Part shown: positions 1 to 9,509 of the stretch, in pieces
Layout: each line of letters starts with the position of its first letter
Numbering within the stretch: the stretch's first letter is position 1
Assembly (NCBI GenBank): GCA_964555675.1
Contig: CAZKTU010000058.1
Coordinates: 1 to 30,941 of the forward strand
Length of the DNA: 30,941 nt
Source: CAIWXH01 sp964555675
GTDB taxonomy: Bacteria > Chloroflexota > Chloroflexia > Chloroflexales > Chloroflexaceae
Direction: 5' to 3'
Translations under genes and position numbers: made by a program
Notes under the pieces: generated by a model
Told to the model about the DNA's origin: nothing
What the model saw: the letters and a program-made list of their open reading frames with translations, nothing else
Databases searched by the model: none

Positions 1-1169
1 GCCTGCGCCGCGCCCGGGCGACGATCGGCGATATCGACCTGCTGGCCGCCGCCGAGGACACCGCCGCGATCACCGCGGCCTTCGTCGGCCTGCCCATGGC
101 CTCGGCGGTGATCGCCCACGGCGAGGTCAAGGCCAGCCTGACCCTGCACAACGGGCAGCGGGCCGACCTGCTGGTGGTCGCGCCGCGCCGCTGGGGCAGC
201 GCGCTCCAGCACTTCACCGGCGGCAAAGAGCATAATATCCACTTCCGCCGGCTGGCCCAGGAGCGCGGGCTGACCTTCTCGGAGCAGGGCTTCGCCCGCG
301 CCGACGGCACCCTGATCGAGTGCGCCGGCGAGGAGGAGGTCTACGCTCAGCTCGGCCTGGCCTGGATCCCCCCCGAGCTGCGCGAGGACGCCGGCGAGAT
401 CGAGGCCGCCGCCGCCGGGCCGCTGCCGCGCCTGCTCGAGCAGGCCGATCTGCGCGCCGACCTGCACATGCACTCGCGCTGGAGCGACGGGCGGGCGAGC
501 ATCGCCGAGATGGCCGCCGCCGCCGAGGCCCGCGGCCTCGAGTATATTGCGATCACCGACCACAGCGCCTACCTGGGCGTCACCGGCGGGGTCGACCCGG
601 CCCGCCTGCGCGAGCAGGCCGCCGAGGTGGCCGCCCTCAACCAGGCCTACGCCGAGCGCGGCTCGCCCTTCCGCGTGCTCCACGGGGTCGAGGTCGACAT
701 AACCCCCGACGGCGAGCTGGCCCTGCCCGACGAGGCTCTGGCCGGGCTCGACCTGGTGATCGCCTCGCTGCATGTGAGCCTGCGGCAGCCGCGCGAGCAG
801 GTCACCGCCCGCCTGCTCAAGGCGATCAACAACCCCCACGTCGACATCATCGCCCACCCCACCGGCCGCATCCTCAACCGGCGCCCCGGGGCCGATCTCG
901 ACATGGAGGCGGTGTTCCAGGCCGCGGTCGCCACCGGCACCCTGCTCGAGGTCAACAGCGGCCCCGACCGCCTGGACATGGACGCCGGCCACGTGCGCCG
1001 CGCCCTCGAGTTGGGGGTCGAGCTGACGGTCAACACCGACGCCCATCACCCCGACGACATGGCCTGGCAGCGCCTCGGCGTGCTCACGGCCCGGCGGGGC
1101 TGGGCTACTGCCGAACGGGTGGTCAACACCTGGCCCCTCGAGCGCCTGCGCGAGCGGCTGGGCAGGTAA
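1..1169 (+). CDS. polX: DNA polymerase X family protein with PHP domain, 5' truncated
   Basis: Repair-type DNA polymerase of the bacterial PolX family, which fills short gaps and carries a C-terminal PHP phosphoesterase domain. The frame is open from base 3 to the TAA at 1167-1169, so the N-terminal 8-kDa and fingers regions lie outside the window. Near the start is GDIDLL, matching the two palm metal aspartates of pol beta (GDMDVL). The third follows in RADLLVV, then the FTGGKEHN thumb-type motif. The PHP domain shows its metal ligands in order: DLHMHS, ITDHS, HGVEVD, SLHVS, IIAHP and NTDAHH. All are present, so both domains look active. The first in-frame ATG at 96 is internal to the palm and is not the true start. 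The stop codon lies at the first base of a dispersed 98-bp repeat. Confidence 0.93.
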   Translation, partial: LRRARATIGDIDLLAAAEDTAAITAAFVGLPMASAVIAHGEVKASLTLHNGQRADLLVVAPRRWGSALQHFTGGKEHNIHFRRLAQERGLTFSEQGFARADGTLIECAGEEEVYAQLGLAWIPPELREDAGEIEAAAAGPLPRLLEQADLRADLHMHSRWSDGRASIAEMAAAAEARGLEYIAITDHSAYLGVTGGVDPARLREQAAEVAALNQAYAERGSPFRVLHGVEVDITPDGELALPDEALAGLDLVIASLHVSLRQPREQVTARLLKAINNPHVDIIAHPTGRILNRRPGADLDMEAVFQAAVATGTLLEVNSGPDRLDMDAGHVRRALELGVELTVNTDAHHPDDMAWQRLGVLTARRGWATAERVVNTWPLERLRERLGR

Positions 1170-1264
1170 ATGCTCGCAAGCCATGCTTGCGGCACGCCGT
1201 AGGACGGAAAAGGGGTAGTTCAGGGAGGGCAGGCCCTCCCTGCGACCCTCGCGTGACGCAGCTT
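1167..1264 (+). repeat. 98-bp dispersed intergenic repeat, copy A
   Basis: This block starts at the polX stop codon and runs TAAATGCTCGCAAGCC... to ...GTGACGCAGCTT. An inverted copy lies at 30228-30325, and I count six differences across the 98 aligned positions. It contains two hairpins: CGCAAGC-cat-GCTTGCG, and a stem built on GGGAGGGC/GCCCTCCC. An A-rich spacer GGACGGAAAAGGGG separates them. Both copies sit just after a stop codon and point the same way relative to the gene they follow. This fits a REP-like or terminator-like 3'-end element. No coding potential is visible. Confidence 0.9.
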
Positions 1265-1331
1265 GAGGACGGAAAAGGGGCAGTTCAGGGAGGGCTTGCC
1301 CTCCCCGCGGCCCTCGCGTGACGCAGCTTGA
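1202..1331 (+). repeat. 65-bp tandem duplication of the 3' part of the repeat
   Basis: Bases 1202-1266 and 1267-1331 are two adjacent copies of the second half of the 98-bp repeat, each running from GGACGGAAAAGGGG to CGCAGCTTGA with a few substitutions. The duplication includes the GC-rich hairpin, so two similar stem-loops follow polX. The rest of the gap (1332-1483) has no gene and no promoter that I can defend. Confidence 0.88.
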
Positions 1332-1483
1332 GCAGGGCGCAGCAGGCTGCGACCTGCGGCCCATTGCTAACTCGCGCCGCCTGGCGCAAAATAAGGGCAG
1401 CGGCCAGCCCCGTAATTCGGCCCTCGCCACGTTCATAGCATTGTAGTAGAGCATCAGGCGCCGGGCCGGCCCGGTCGAGAGCT

Positions 1484-4400
1484 ATGTCGATCACGCCGCC
1501 GACCTCTAACCCGATCGCCCTGCGCGACCACCTCTCGCCAGACCTGGCCGCGTACCTCGAGCGCACCGGCGACCTGCCGGTCGGGGCGCGCGCGCGCCTG
1601 GCGAGCGAGCTGCGGGCCCGCCTCGTCGCCTGCGCGGCCTTCCTGCCCGCCCGCATCGTGCGGGCCCAGCTGGCTGCGCCGCGGCCCGGCCACGTGAGTG
1701 GGGCCTTCTGGGAGGGCAGCCTCCTCTTCGCCGACCTCTCGGGCTTCACGGCTCTCTCCGAGCGCCTCAGCGTCCTGGGCCGCCAGGGCGCCGAGGAGGT
1801 CAGCGCCGTGGTCAGCCGGCTCTTCGACGCCCTGATCGCCGAGATCCACGCCCGCCAGGGCATGCTGCTCAAGTTCGGCGGCGACGCCCTCACGGCCTTC
1901 TTCGACGCCGAGGCCCTCGGCCCCGTCCACGGGCCGGCCGCCGCCGCCGCCGCCCTGGCGATGCAGCGCCGCATGGCCGAGTTCGTCGGCCTGCACACCC
2001 GGGCCGGCACCTTCACCCTGCGCCTGCGCGTGGGTGTCCACAGCGGCCGGGTCTTCGCCGCCGAGGTGGGCGACGTGAGCCACGTCGAGCTGGTGGTCAC
2101 CGGCCCCGAGGTCAATCGGGTGGCCCTGGCTCAGGAGATCGCCGAGCCCGGCCAGGTGGTGGTGAGCGACCAGACCGCCGAGCTCATCCCCGGGGTGACC
2201 TTGCGGCGGGCCGGCCCCGGCTTCCACCTGCTCACGGCTCTGGCCCACCCCGAGCTGCCCCCGCCCCCGCCCGACCCCGTGGCCCGCCTCGGCCCCGACG
2301 ACCTGGCGACCCTCGCGCGCCTCGCCGACGAGCTGGCCGCCCTGCGCCCCTACCTGGTGCGCGGCCTCCCCCGCCGTTTCCTCGAGGCCACTGAGACCGG
2401 CCTGGGCGAGTTCCGCCCCGTCAGCGTGCTCTTCGCCAACGTGCATAACTTCAGCGCGATCCTGGCCAGGCTCCACGACCGGCCGGCCACGGCCGCCGCC
2501 GTCTTCAACGCCTACTACCGCCGCGCCCAGGCCGTGGTCCACAACTACGACGGGATCGTCAACAAAGTGGACATGTACACCCACGGCGATAAGCTCATGG
2601 CCCTCTTCGGCGCGCCGACCGCCCACGAGGACGACCCGACCCGCGCCGCGCGCTGCGCCCTCGACCTGGCCGCGGCCCTGGACGAGGCCAATGCTGAGAT
2701 CGCCGAGCTGCTGGAGCCGGCCGCAGGGCAGCGTGCGCAGGCCGACTTCGTCTTGCACCAGAAGATCGGCATCAACACCGGCACGGTCTTCGCCGGGCGG
2801 GTGGGCGGCGCGACCCGCTACGAGTACACGGTGATGGGGCCGGCGGTGAACCTGGCGGCGCGCCTGATGGCGGCGGCGACCGACGGCGAGACCTTGCTCT
2901 CGCCCAGCGCCCGGGCGGCCGTGGCCGGCCAGATCTTGCTCGAGGATGGGCCGCCTCTGCAGCTCAAGGGGATCGCCGACCCCGTCGTGCCCGCCCGCGC
3001 CGTCGGAGTCGGGCAGGCCGCCCTGGCGGGCCGCGAGCACGACGAGGCGGCCCAGGTGACTGGCGCGCCCCTGATCGGCCGCGATCGCGAGCTGGCCGCA
3101 CTGGTCGCCGCGGGCGCCGCGGCCCTGGGGGGTCGCGGCCGCGTGCTGGCCCTGGTGGGCGAGGCCGGCGCCGGCAAGACGCGCCTGGCCGAGGAGCTGC
3201 TGCAGAGCCTGGTGATCGCCAGCGTCGCCCACGGCCAGGTGGGCGTGCCCGCCTTCGAGATCCTGATCGGCGAGTGCCAGAGCTACGAGCAGCGCACGCC
3301 CTACGCCGCCGTGCGCGGGCCGCTGCGGGGCCTGCTCAGCCTGAGCGCCCGCGGCGCCACCGGCCCCGCCCTCGGCGAGCACCTCGCCGCCCGCGTGCGC
3401 CAGCTCGCCCCCGAGCTCGAGCGCTTCACGCCCCTGCTGGGCGACACCCTGGGCCTGCCCCTCGACGAGAGCCCCCTGACCGCCTCGCTCACCCCGCAGC
3501 AGCGCCACGATCGCCTGCAAGAGCTGGTCGTGGCCCTGTTCGAGGGCTCGGCACGCCGCGACCCGCTGCTCGTGCTGGTCGAGGACGCCCACTGGGCCGA
3601 CCTGCCCTCCCTCGAGCTGCTGGGCCGCCTCGCGGGCAGCGCCGAGAGCCTGCCCATCCTGCTGGTCTTCACCTATCGGCCCGAGCCGCCGATCGAGGCC
3701 CCCTGGGACGATCTGCCCCTGACCGAGCGGCTGGTCCTGGGCGAGCTGTCGAGCCGCGACAGCGCGGCCCTGCTGGCGGCCCTGCTGGCCGGCAGCCCGC
3801 CCCCGGCCATCCTGCCGCTGCTCGACCGCACCCAGGGCAACCCTTTCTTCATCGAAGAGCTGGTGCGGGCCCTGGTGGCCGGCGGGGTGCTGCGCCGCGA
3901 CGGCGAGGGGATCTGGCAGCTCGACCGCAAGCTCGACGAGGTCGAGCTGCCCAAGAGTATCGAGGGTCTGCTGATCGCTCGTCTCGACCGGCTCGACGAG
4001 CCGCGCCAGGAGCTGGTGCAGGTGGCCTCGGTGATCGGGCGGCGCTTCCAGCGGCCCGTGGTCGAGGGGGTCTACGCCGGCCACGCGGCCCTCGACGAGA
4101 GCCTGGGGCGCCTGGTCAGCTTCGAGCTGATCCAGGCCGAGCAGCTCGACCGGGTGCTGGCCTATCTCTTCCGGCACGCCCTGCTGCGCGACGTGGCCTA
4201 CGAGGGCATCCTCTATGCGCGGCGGCGGGTGCTGCACGGCCGGGTGGCCCGCCGAATCGAGGAGCTGAGCCGCGATAACCCCGACGACGCCCTGGCGCTG
4301 CTGTCCTGGCACTACCTGCAGGCCGAGGATTGGACGCCCGCCCTCGCTTATCACTTGCGGGCGGGCGACCAGGCGGCCCGGCGCTTCGCCAACCGCGACG

Positions 4401-5698
4401 CCCTGGCCCTGTATGGGGCGGCCCTCGAGATCGCGCCGCGCCTGGCCGATAGCGCCGACCCGGCCTGGCTCGTCGACCAGGTGGCCCAGCTCCACGAGCG
4501 CAGCGCCGACCTGCGGCTGCTGCTCGGCGAGTACGACGCCGCCGAGGCCCACCTGCGCGAGGCCCTCAAGCTGGTGCTGCCCCCCTCGGAGCCGTGGCTG
4601 CGCCTACACCGGCTGCTCGCCACGGTCGAGGAGCGCCGCTCGCACTATGACGAGGCCTTCAGCTGGCTGCAGACCGGCATGGCCAGGGCTACGGCCGAGC
4701 TGGGGGGCGAGACGGCCCGCTGCTACCTGCTGGGCGCGGGGATCTACTTTCGCCAGGGCGAGTATGGGCGGGCCCTCGAGTGGGCCCGCAAGGGCCTGGG
4801 CCTCGCCGAGGAGGTGGGCGGTCAGGCCGAGCAGGCCCACGCCCTGAAGCTGATCGGCAATACCAGCCGCCAGCAGGGCAGCCTGGCCCCGGCGATCGCC
4901 AGCCTCGAGCGGGCCCTGGGGCTCTACGAAGAGCTGAACCTGCCGGTCGGGCTCTGCGACGTGCTGAACGACCTGGGCGTGCTGTATCTGCAGATGGGCC
5001 GCTGGCCCGAGACCGTCCAGAGCTACGAGCGCTCGCTGCAGATCAGCGAGAGTATCGGCGATGTGCAGGCCGTGGCCCGCACGACCAACAACCTGGCCGT
5101 CGTGCTGGTGGGCCGCGATCAGCTCGAGCGGGCCGGCCAGCTCTACCGCCAGAGCTCCGAGAGCTTCGCGCGCATCGGCTCGGCCCTGGGCGTGGCCGTG
5201 ACGACCTACAACCGCGGCGAGGTGCTGCTGCTCCAGGGGCGCCCCGCCGAGGCCCAACCGCTCTTCGCCCAGGCGATCGCCGCCTTCGAGCAGATCCGGG
5301 CGCGCAACTTCCTGCCCGAGGTTCTGCGCCTCGCCGCCGAGGCGGCCCTGGCCCTCGACGACCTGGAGCTGGCTCGCGAGTATGTGGAGCGCTCGCACGC
5401 CATGGCCACCGAGCTCGGCATGGCCGCCGAGCAGGCCCTGGCCGAGCGGGTGAGCGGGCAGATCGCCATGGCCGCGGGCGATTTGGCCGCGGCCAAAGAC
5501 CGGCTCGAGGTCAGCCGCGCGGCCCTGGCCCAGCTCGATAACCGCTACGAGCTGGGCAAGACGCGCTACCAGCAGGCGCGCCTGGCCCGCGCCGGCGGCG
5601 ATGCCCCCGCCTTCGCCGTCGCCCGCGCCGAGGCCGAGATGATCTTCGCCGAGCTCGACGCCCAGCGTGATCTGGCCCTCGTGCTAGCGCTTAGCTAG
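1484..5698 (+). CDS. Tandem class III adenylate/guanylate cyclase domains fused to AAA ATPase and TPR repeats
   Basis: A 1404-residue cytoplasmic signalling protein. The first cyclase homology domain (about 75-250) has both metal aspartates: D84 in FADLSGFT and D134 in KFGGDAL. The second (about 310-500) keeps D369 in YTHGDK but has N319 in FANVHNFS where the first metal aspartate should be. It is therefore likely degenerate or regulatory. An AAA/STAND-type ATPase follows, with Walker A GEAGAGKT (559-566) and Walker B LLVLVEDAHW (about 694-703), and a winged-helix-like region after it. From about residue 960 to the end there are tetratricopeptide-type repeats, for example ALKLIGNTSRQQGSL and VLNDLGVLYLQMGRW. 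No transmembrane segment is seen. The ATG has only a weak GAGAG ribosome site. The partner and ligand are unknown. In such proteins the AAA and TPR parts probably sense a protein or ligand and gate cyclase activity (inference). Confidence 0.88.
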   Translation: MSITPPTSNPIALRDHLSPDLAAYLERTGDLPVGARARLASELRARLVACAAFLPARIVRAQLAAPRPGHVSGAFWEGSLLFADLSGFTALSERLSVLGRQGAEEVSAVVSRLFDALIAEIHARQGMLLKFGGDALTAFFDAEALGPVHGPAAAAAALAMQRRMAEFVGLHTRAGTFTLRLRVGVHSGRVFAAEVGDVSHVELVVTGPEVNRVALAQEIAEPGQVVVSDQTAELIPGVTLRRAGPGFHLLTALAHPELPPPPPDPVARLGPDDLATLARLADELAALRPYLVRGLPRRFLEATETGLGEFRPVSVLFANVHNFSAILARLHDRPATAAAVFNAYYRRAQAVVHNYDGIVNKVDMYTHGDKLMALFGAPTAHEDDPTRAARCALDLAAALDEANAEIAELLEPAAGQRAQADFVLHQKIGINTGTVFAGRVGGATRYEYTVMGPAVNLAARLMAAATDGETLLSPSARAAVAGQILLEDGPPLQLKGIADPVVPARAVGVGQAALAGREHDEAAQVTGAPLIGRDRELAALVAAGAAALGGRGRVLALVGEAGAGKTRLAEELLQSLVIASVAHGQVGVPAFEILIGECQSYEQRTPYAAVRGPLRGLLSLSARGATGPALGEHLAARVRQLAPELERFTPLLGDTLGLPLDESPLTASLTPQQRHDRLQELVVALFEGSARRDPLLVLVEDAHWADLPSLELLGRLAGSAESLPILLVFTYRPEPPIEAPWDDLPLTERLVLGELSSRDSAALLAALLAGSPPPAILPLLDRTQGNPFFIEELVRALVAGGVLRRDGEGIWQLDRKLDEVELPKSIEGLLIARLDRLDEPRQELVQVASVIGRRFQRPVVEGVYAGHAALDESLGRLVSFELIQAEQLDRVLAYLFRHALLRDVAYEGILYARRRVLHGRVARRIEELSRDNPDDALALLSWHYLQAEDWTPALAYHLRAGDQAARRFANRDALALYGAALEIAPRLADSADPAWLVDQVAQLHERSADLRLLLGEYDAAEAHLREALKLVLPPSEPWLRLHRLLATVEERRSHYDEAFSWLQTGMARATAELGGETARCYLLGAGIYFRQGEYGRALEWARKGLGLAEEVGGQAEQAHALKLIGNTSRQQGSLAPAIASLERALGLYEELNLPVGLCDVLNDLGVLYLQMGRWPETVQSYERSLQISESIGDVQAVARTTNNLAVVLVGRDQLERAGQLYRQSSESFARIGSALGVAVTTYNRGEVLLLQGRPAEAQPLFAQAIAAFEQIRARNFLPEVLRLAAEAALALDDLELAREYVERSHAMATELGMAAEQALAERVSGQIAMAAGDLAAAKDRLEVSRAALAQLDNRYELGKTRYQQARLARAGGDAPAFAVARAEAEMIFAELDAQRDLALVLALS

Positions 5699-5890
5699 GG
5701 CCGCCGACCATCGCCCGCGCCCGCCGTCGCACGTTCCGGCCATCCCGAGGTCCGCGCGCGTGCATATCCGTCGCCGTCGTACGTTGATCATATGCGCGGT
5801 CCCCGGCCAGCGCTGTCCGCTCGGTGAATGGCTGTCGCGGCCCGGCACTTCGGGGCCCCAGGCTAGCCTCTTTAAAGGAGAGCATTTCCG

Positions 5891-8800
5891 ATGCGCCGTA
5901 TTCCACTTTTGCTTGCGCTGCTCACCGCGCTGCTTCTTGCGCCCCTCGCGGCGACGCCGCAGACTCCTCATGCTCAGGCCGCCCAGGCCGAGCCCGAGCC
6001 GCCGGCTCTCAGCCAGACGGCGCTGCCGGACTATACCGAGCTCGAGGCCGCCGGCGCCGACAGCAATAATGTGATCAGCAAGGCCGAGCTGGTCGGCGAT
6101 CTCGAGAGTAACAACTGGACCCAGACGATCAGCGGTACGATCGGCACCTCGGCCGACCTCGACTACTACCGCTTCAGCCTCTTCAAGCCCGCCTCGAAGG
6201 TCAAGATTACCCTGGAGGGGCTGGCCGGGGACTATGACCTGGTGCTGGGCGGCGGGATCGATACGAGCCAGACCACGATCATCAGCGACACCTATCAGTC
6301 CGGCCTCGAGGGGATCACCCAGGTCGGGGGGAGCATCAACTCGATNNNNNNNNNNNNNNNNNNNNNNNNNNNNNNNNNNNNNNNNNNNNNNNNNNNNNNN
6401 NNNNNNNNNNNNNNNNNNNNNNNNNNNNNNNNNNNNNNNNNNNNNGCCAACGCAGGCACCGAGAGCGAGCTGATCGACAGCCAGCTCTGGCTGCCGGGCG
6501 ACTACTATATTGTGGTGACCACCAGCAACGGCGAGTTCAGCACGAAGCCCTACAGGCTCAAGATCGAGCTGGCCGACAGCGGGCTGCTGCAGGCCCCGCC
6601 CCCGCCCGAGGTGGCGGTGCGGCTGCAGCTCTCGGACCTGCCCACGACTGACGTGAACGCGATCACCACGCTCTACCTCTACAACGGGCCGCGCATGGCC
6701 GACGTCTACGGCGTCACCGAGAGCGACCCCAACCTGCTGACGATCGCGGGCGGCCTGGACCGGCTGTCGAATATTAATGGTGAGATCGTTGGCGGGGCGC
6801 CGATCGAAAAGGGCGCGGTGATCAACCTGGGCGAGCTGCGGGCGCCGGGCAATACGAGCACCATGACCGACGTCTACCAGCTCTGGGACGCCAATAAGGA
6901 TAATCCGTTCTACGCCAACTACGTGGCCGGCGTGATCGACAACGTGATCGAGGCGGTGACCACCGACGGCGTCTCGGGGCCGGGTGCGACCGGGGGCGAC
7001 CTGTTCGTCGGGGCGAGCGACACGATCCCGCCGATCTTCTTCCCCAATCTGCGCAACGTCGTGCTGGTGGGCGGCGACGAGATCATCCCGCACTACCGAC
7101 TGCCCGACCTGACCGAGATCGCCAACGAATCCGAGTACGCCGACTACCTGAAGTCGATCGACGCGAACGGGATCATCAGGAGCGACAGCGCCCTGGGCGC
7201 GGCCCTGCGCTACAGGATGCTGCTGACCGACAACGTCTACGGCGCGGGCAAGCCCTACCGCTTCTACGGCTTCCCCTTCTTCGTGCCCTCGCTGGCCGTC
7301 GGGCGCATCGTCGAGAACCCCGACCAGATCGCGCGCTTCGTCGACTACTACGCCAATAACACCACGGCGCCCGCGGCCTTCCAGATCGACGTGACCAGCT
7401 TTGGGGGGGCGAACCCGCCGAAGCGGGCCTTCATCAGCGGCTACGACTTCCTGAAGGACCAGGCCGGGGCGATCGGGGGCATCCTGCTGGCCCGCGGGCT
7501 ACAGCCGGCCGAGTTCAACGCCCTGAACAACGACAGTTGGCGGCGGGCGGACCTGGAGCAGAGCTGGTTCGACGGGGCGCTGGATACCGAGTTCCCGGAC
7601 ACGGGCTTCGTCAGCGACACGGCTAACATCGACCTGAGCTCGGTGAACGCCCACTTCGACCACTGGCAGCTGCTGCCGGCGGTCCACTCGACCACCGACC
7701 AGAGCACCAACTTCCCGGCCCTGCGCATGCTCAGCCCGCAGTACACCGGCTCATTCCCCCAGCTCTACTTCGGCGGGACCCTGGGCTACTCGGTGGGCTG
7801 CCACAGCGGCTACAACGTCTTCGACGGGGCGATCTTCCGACCGGCGGGGCGGGTGGCCCAGCCGGCGCAGACCTACGACCCGGCGGTCTACGAGGCCGAC
7901 TTCGCCCAGGCCCTGAACAGCCACGGCGGCAACTGGGTCGGCAACACCGGCTACGGCTACGGCACCGCCGACGGGATCGACTACTCCGAGCGGCTGGCGG
8001 TGCTGTATACCCAGGAGCTGGTGCGGGCGGTGCTGCCCAGCATCGGCGGGGCGAGCATCGGCGAGGCCCTGGTCAATGCCAAGCAGCGCTACGTGCGCAA
8101 CTCGGCCAGCCTGACCGCCTACGACTACAAGGTGGTCAACGTGATGAACCTGTACGGGCTGCCCTTCGTGCGGGTGCAGACGCTCAACCCGCTGGCGCCG
8201 CCCGCCGAGGACCCGACCCCTGACGGCAACAACGTGCCGCTGGAGACCCCGGCGCCGACCCAGCCGAGCAACCTGGGGCGGCTGACCCGTACGATCACCT
8301 TCACGATCAATGTGGACGTGACCGACTTCAAGGATGTGGCGCGCACGGGCAGCCAGATCTTCGACCTGGACCCGGCCGACTTCACGGTGGTGGACGAGTT
8401 CGACCAGCGCGGCCCCGACGTCTTCAGGCAGCAGGTGCGCACCTTCACCAACAACCAGGTGGGCGTGCCGAACCTGCCGACCTTCGCCTACGACATCGGC
8501 GCGCTCAACAGTGACGGCAGCGAGCGGCTGAAGGTGCTCGACGTAGTCTTCCTGAACGGCGTCTACAGCAACCGGGGCGCCTTCAACCCGCAGATCACCC
8601 AGGTGGCCACCGAGACCCTGGACGTGACGCCCCTGGTCAGCACCACCGACGAGCCGAACTTCGCGGCGGGGGCGGGGGTCTGGTACCCCGACAAGTTCTT
8701 CGGCTTCAGCAGCGTGGGCGACGGCGAGCAGCAGCGCGACCAGTTGACCTCGTTCGCGGCCCAGTTCCGCGGCGACGCGGGCGGGGTGACGGGCCTGTTG

Positions 8801-9253
8801 CGGCCCTACACCCAGATGGTCTTCCGGGTGACCTACGACGACCCGAGCGTGCGCAACCCGGCGGCCGACGCGCTGGACGGCGACAACCAGCCCCCGCTGA
8901 TCCAATCGGTGCGGGTCCAGGCCCCGGGCGCGGGCATCAACTTGGCCCAGAACCAGGCCGTGCTCGTCGTGAAGGCCAGCGACACGGGCCCTGACGCCGA
9001 CGCAGACGGCGCAAACCAGGGCCTGGCCGAGGTGAGCGCGATCTACGTGAAGGGCGGGGTCAGCTGGGAGCCGGTGACCCTGATCGAGACGCCGGCCGGC
9101 TCGGGCATCTTCACGGCGAATGTGCCCCTGAAGCCGGGCGAGGCCCGCTTCATCGTACGGGCGACCGACGCGGCGGGCAACACCAGCTACTACACGGCCA
9201 AGGGGCGCTTCACACCGCGCACCACGGCTTACGTACCGCTGGTGATCCGCTAG
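5891..9253 (+). CDS. Secreted C25-family (gingipain-like) cysteine peptidase with PPC domain
   Basis: Exported protein beginning MRRIPLLLALLTALLLAP, a clear signal peptide, with a strong AAGGAG-type ribosome site at about 5875. A pre-peptidase C-terminal (PPC) beta-sandwich domain follows (about residues 55-230: ISGTIGTSADLDYYRF ... GDYYIVVTT). A gingipain-like C25 catalytic region comes next: NVVLVGGDEIIPHYRLPD, then SLAVGRIVENPDQI. Candidate catalytic residues are His in VNAHFDHW and Cys in YSVGCHSGYN. The C-terminal third is beta-rich, with Ig-like segments, and ends AYVPLVIR. An N run falls inside the PPC domain, so the 1120-residue length is only nominal. The reading frame continues on both sides of the gap, which supports one gene. 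Probably an extracellular or surface protease; the substrate cannot be read from the sequence. Confidence 0.82.
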   Translation: MRRIPLLLALLTALLLAPLAATPQTPHAQAAQAEPEPPALSQTALPDYTELEAAGADSNNVISKAELVGDLESNNWTQTISGTIGTSADLDYYRFSLFKPASKVKITLEGLAGDYDLVLGGGIDTSQTTIISDTYQSGLEGITQVGGSINSXXXXXXXXXXXXXXXXXXXXXXXXXXXXXXXXXXANAGTESELIDSQLWLPGDYYIVVTTSNGEFSTKPYRLKIELADSGLLQAPPPPEVAVRLQLSDLPTTDVNAITTLYLYNGPRMADVYGVTESDPNLLTIAGGLDRLSNINGEIVGGAPIEKGAVINLGELRAPGNTSTMTDVYQLWDANKDNPFYANYVAGVIDNVIEAVTTDGVSGPGATGGDLFVGASDTIPPIFFPNLRNVVLVGGDEIIPHYRLPDLTEIANESEYADYLKSIDANGIIRSDSALGAALRYRMLLTDNVYGAGKPYRFYGFPFFVPSLAVGRIVENPDQIARFVDYYANNTTAPAAFQIDVTSFGGANPPKRAFISGYDFLKDQAGAIGGILLARGLQPAEFNALNNDSWRRADLEQSWFDGALDTEFPDTGFVSDTANIDLSSVNAHFDHWQLLPAVHSTTDQSTNFPALRMLSPQYTGSFPQLYFGGTLGYSVGCHSGYNVFDGAIFRPAGRVAQPAQTYDPAVYEADFAQALNSHGGNWVGNTGYGYGTADGIDYSERLAVLYTQELVRAVLPSIGGASIGEALVNAKQRYVRNSASLTAYDYKVVNVMNLYGLPFVRVQTLNPLAPPAEDPTPDGNNVPLETPAPTQPSNLGRLTRTITFTINVDVTDFKDVARTGSQIFDLDPADFTVVDEFDQRGPDVFRQQVRTFTNNQVGVPNLPTFAYDIGALNSDGSERLKVLDVVFLNGVYSNRGAFNPQITQVATETLDVTPLVSTTDEPNFAAGAGVWYPDKFFGFSSVGDGEQQRDQLTSFAAQFRGDAGGVTGLLRPYTQMVFRVTYDDPSVRNPAADALDGDNQPPLIQSVRVQAPGAGINLAQNQAVLVVKASDTGPDADADGANQGLAEVSAIYVKGGVSWEPVTLIETPAGSGIFTANVPLKPGEARFIVRATDAAGNTSYYTAKGRFTPRTTAYVPLVIR
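6346..6445. other. Assembly gap, 100 N
   Basis: Exactly 100 undetermined bases, a conventional scaffold-gap length, so the true distance is unknown. It interrupts the PPC domain of the peptidase gene. Confidence 0.99.
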
Positions 9254-9263
9254 GGGTGTAGAA

Positions 9264-9296
9264 CAGCCCGCTGCACAGACGAGGTGCAGCGGGCTG
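9264..9296 (+). terminator. Hairpin after the C25 peptidase gene
   Basis: A perfect 13-bp stem, CAGCCCGCTGCAC with GTGCAGCGGGCTG, closes a 7-base loop 10 bases after the peptidase stop codon. No T tract follows, so it may terminate weakly or mainly protect the mRNA 3' end. Confidence 0.7.
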
Positions 9297-9320
9297 CGGT
9301 GAGACGCTTGAGGGGATGGG

Positions 9321-9360
9321 CACAGGGCGGCGCGGCGAACATGGCCGCGCCGCCTTTGTG
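9321..9360 (+). terminator. Second hairpin after the peptidase gene
   Basis: An 11-bp stem, GGCGGCGCGGC (9326-9336) with GCCGCGCCGCC (9344-9354), is extended by CACA/TGTG on the outside. It is followed by a short TTTGTG. Together with the preceding hairpin it makes a tandem 3'-end structure. Confidence 0.6.
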
Positions 9361-9509
9361 CGTCTGGCCATATCCAGTATGCGGAGGGGCGCGCCGGCCC
9401 GAAACTGGCGAAAGAGGGCTACGGCGATCTACGAAAGATAGAGGCTGCACAGGCTTTGCCCAACAGCTCCATGAGCCGTCCAGGCTTTGCAAAGGGATTG
9501 TGCGTCGCT

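Noticed and set aside
1454..4552. A 1032-codon open frame antisense to the cyclase/AAA/TPR gene
   Set aside because: High-GC genes commonly leave long open shadow frames. The translation is low-complexity (G, Q, A, V, H rich) without domains, while the plus-strand frame has clear motifs.
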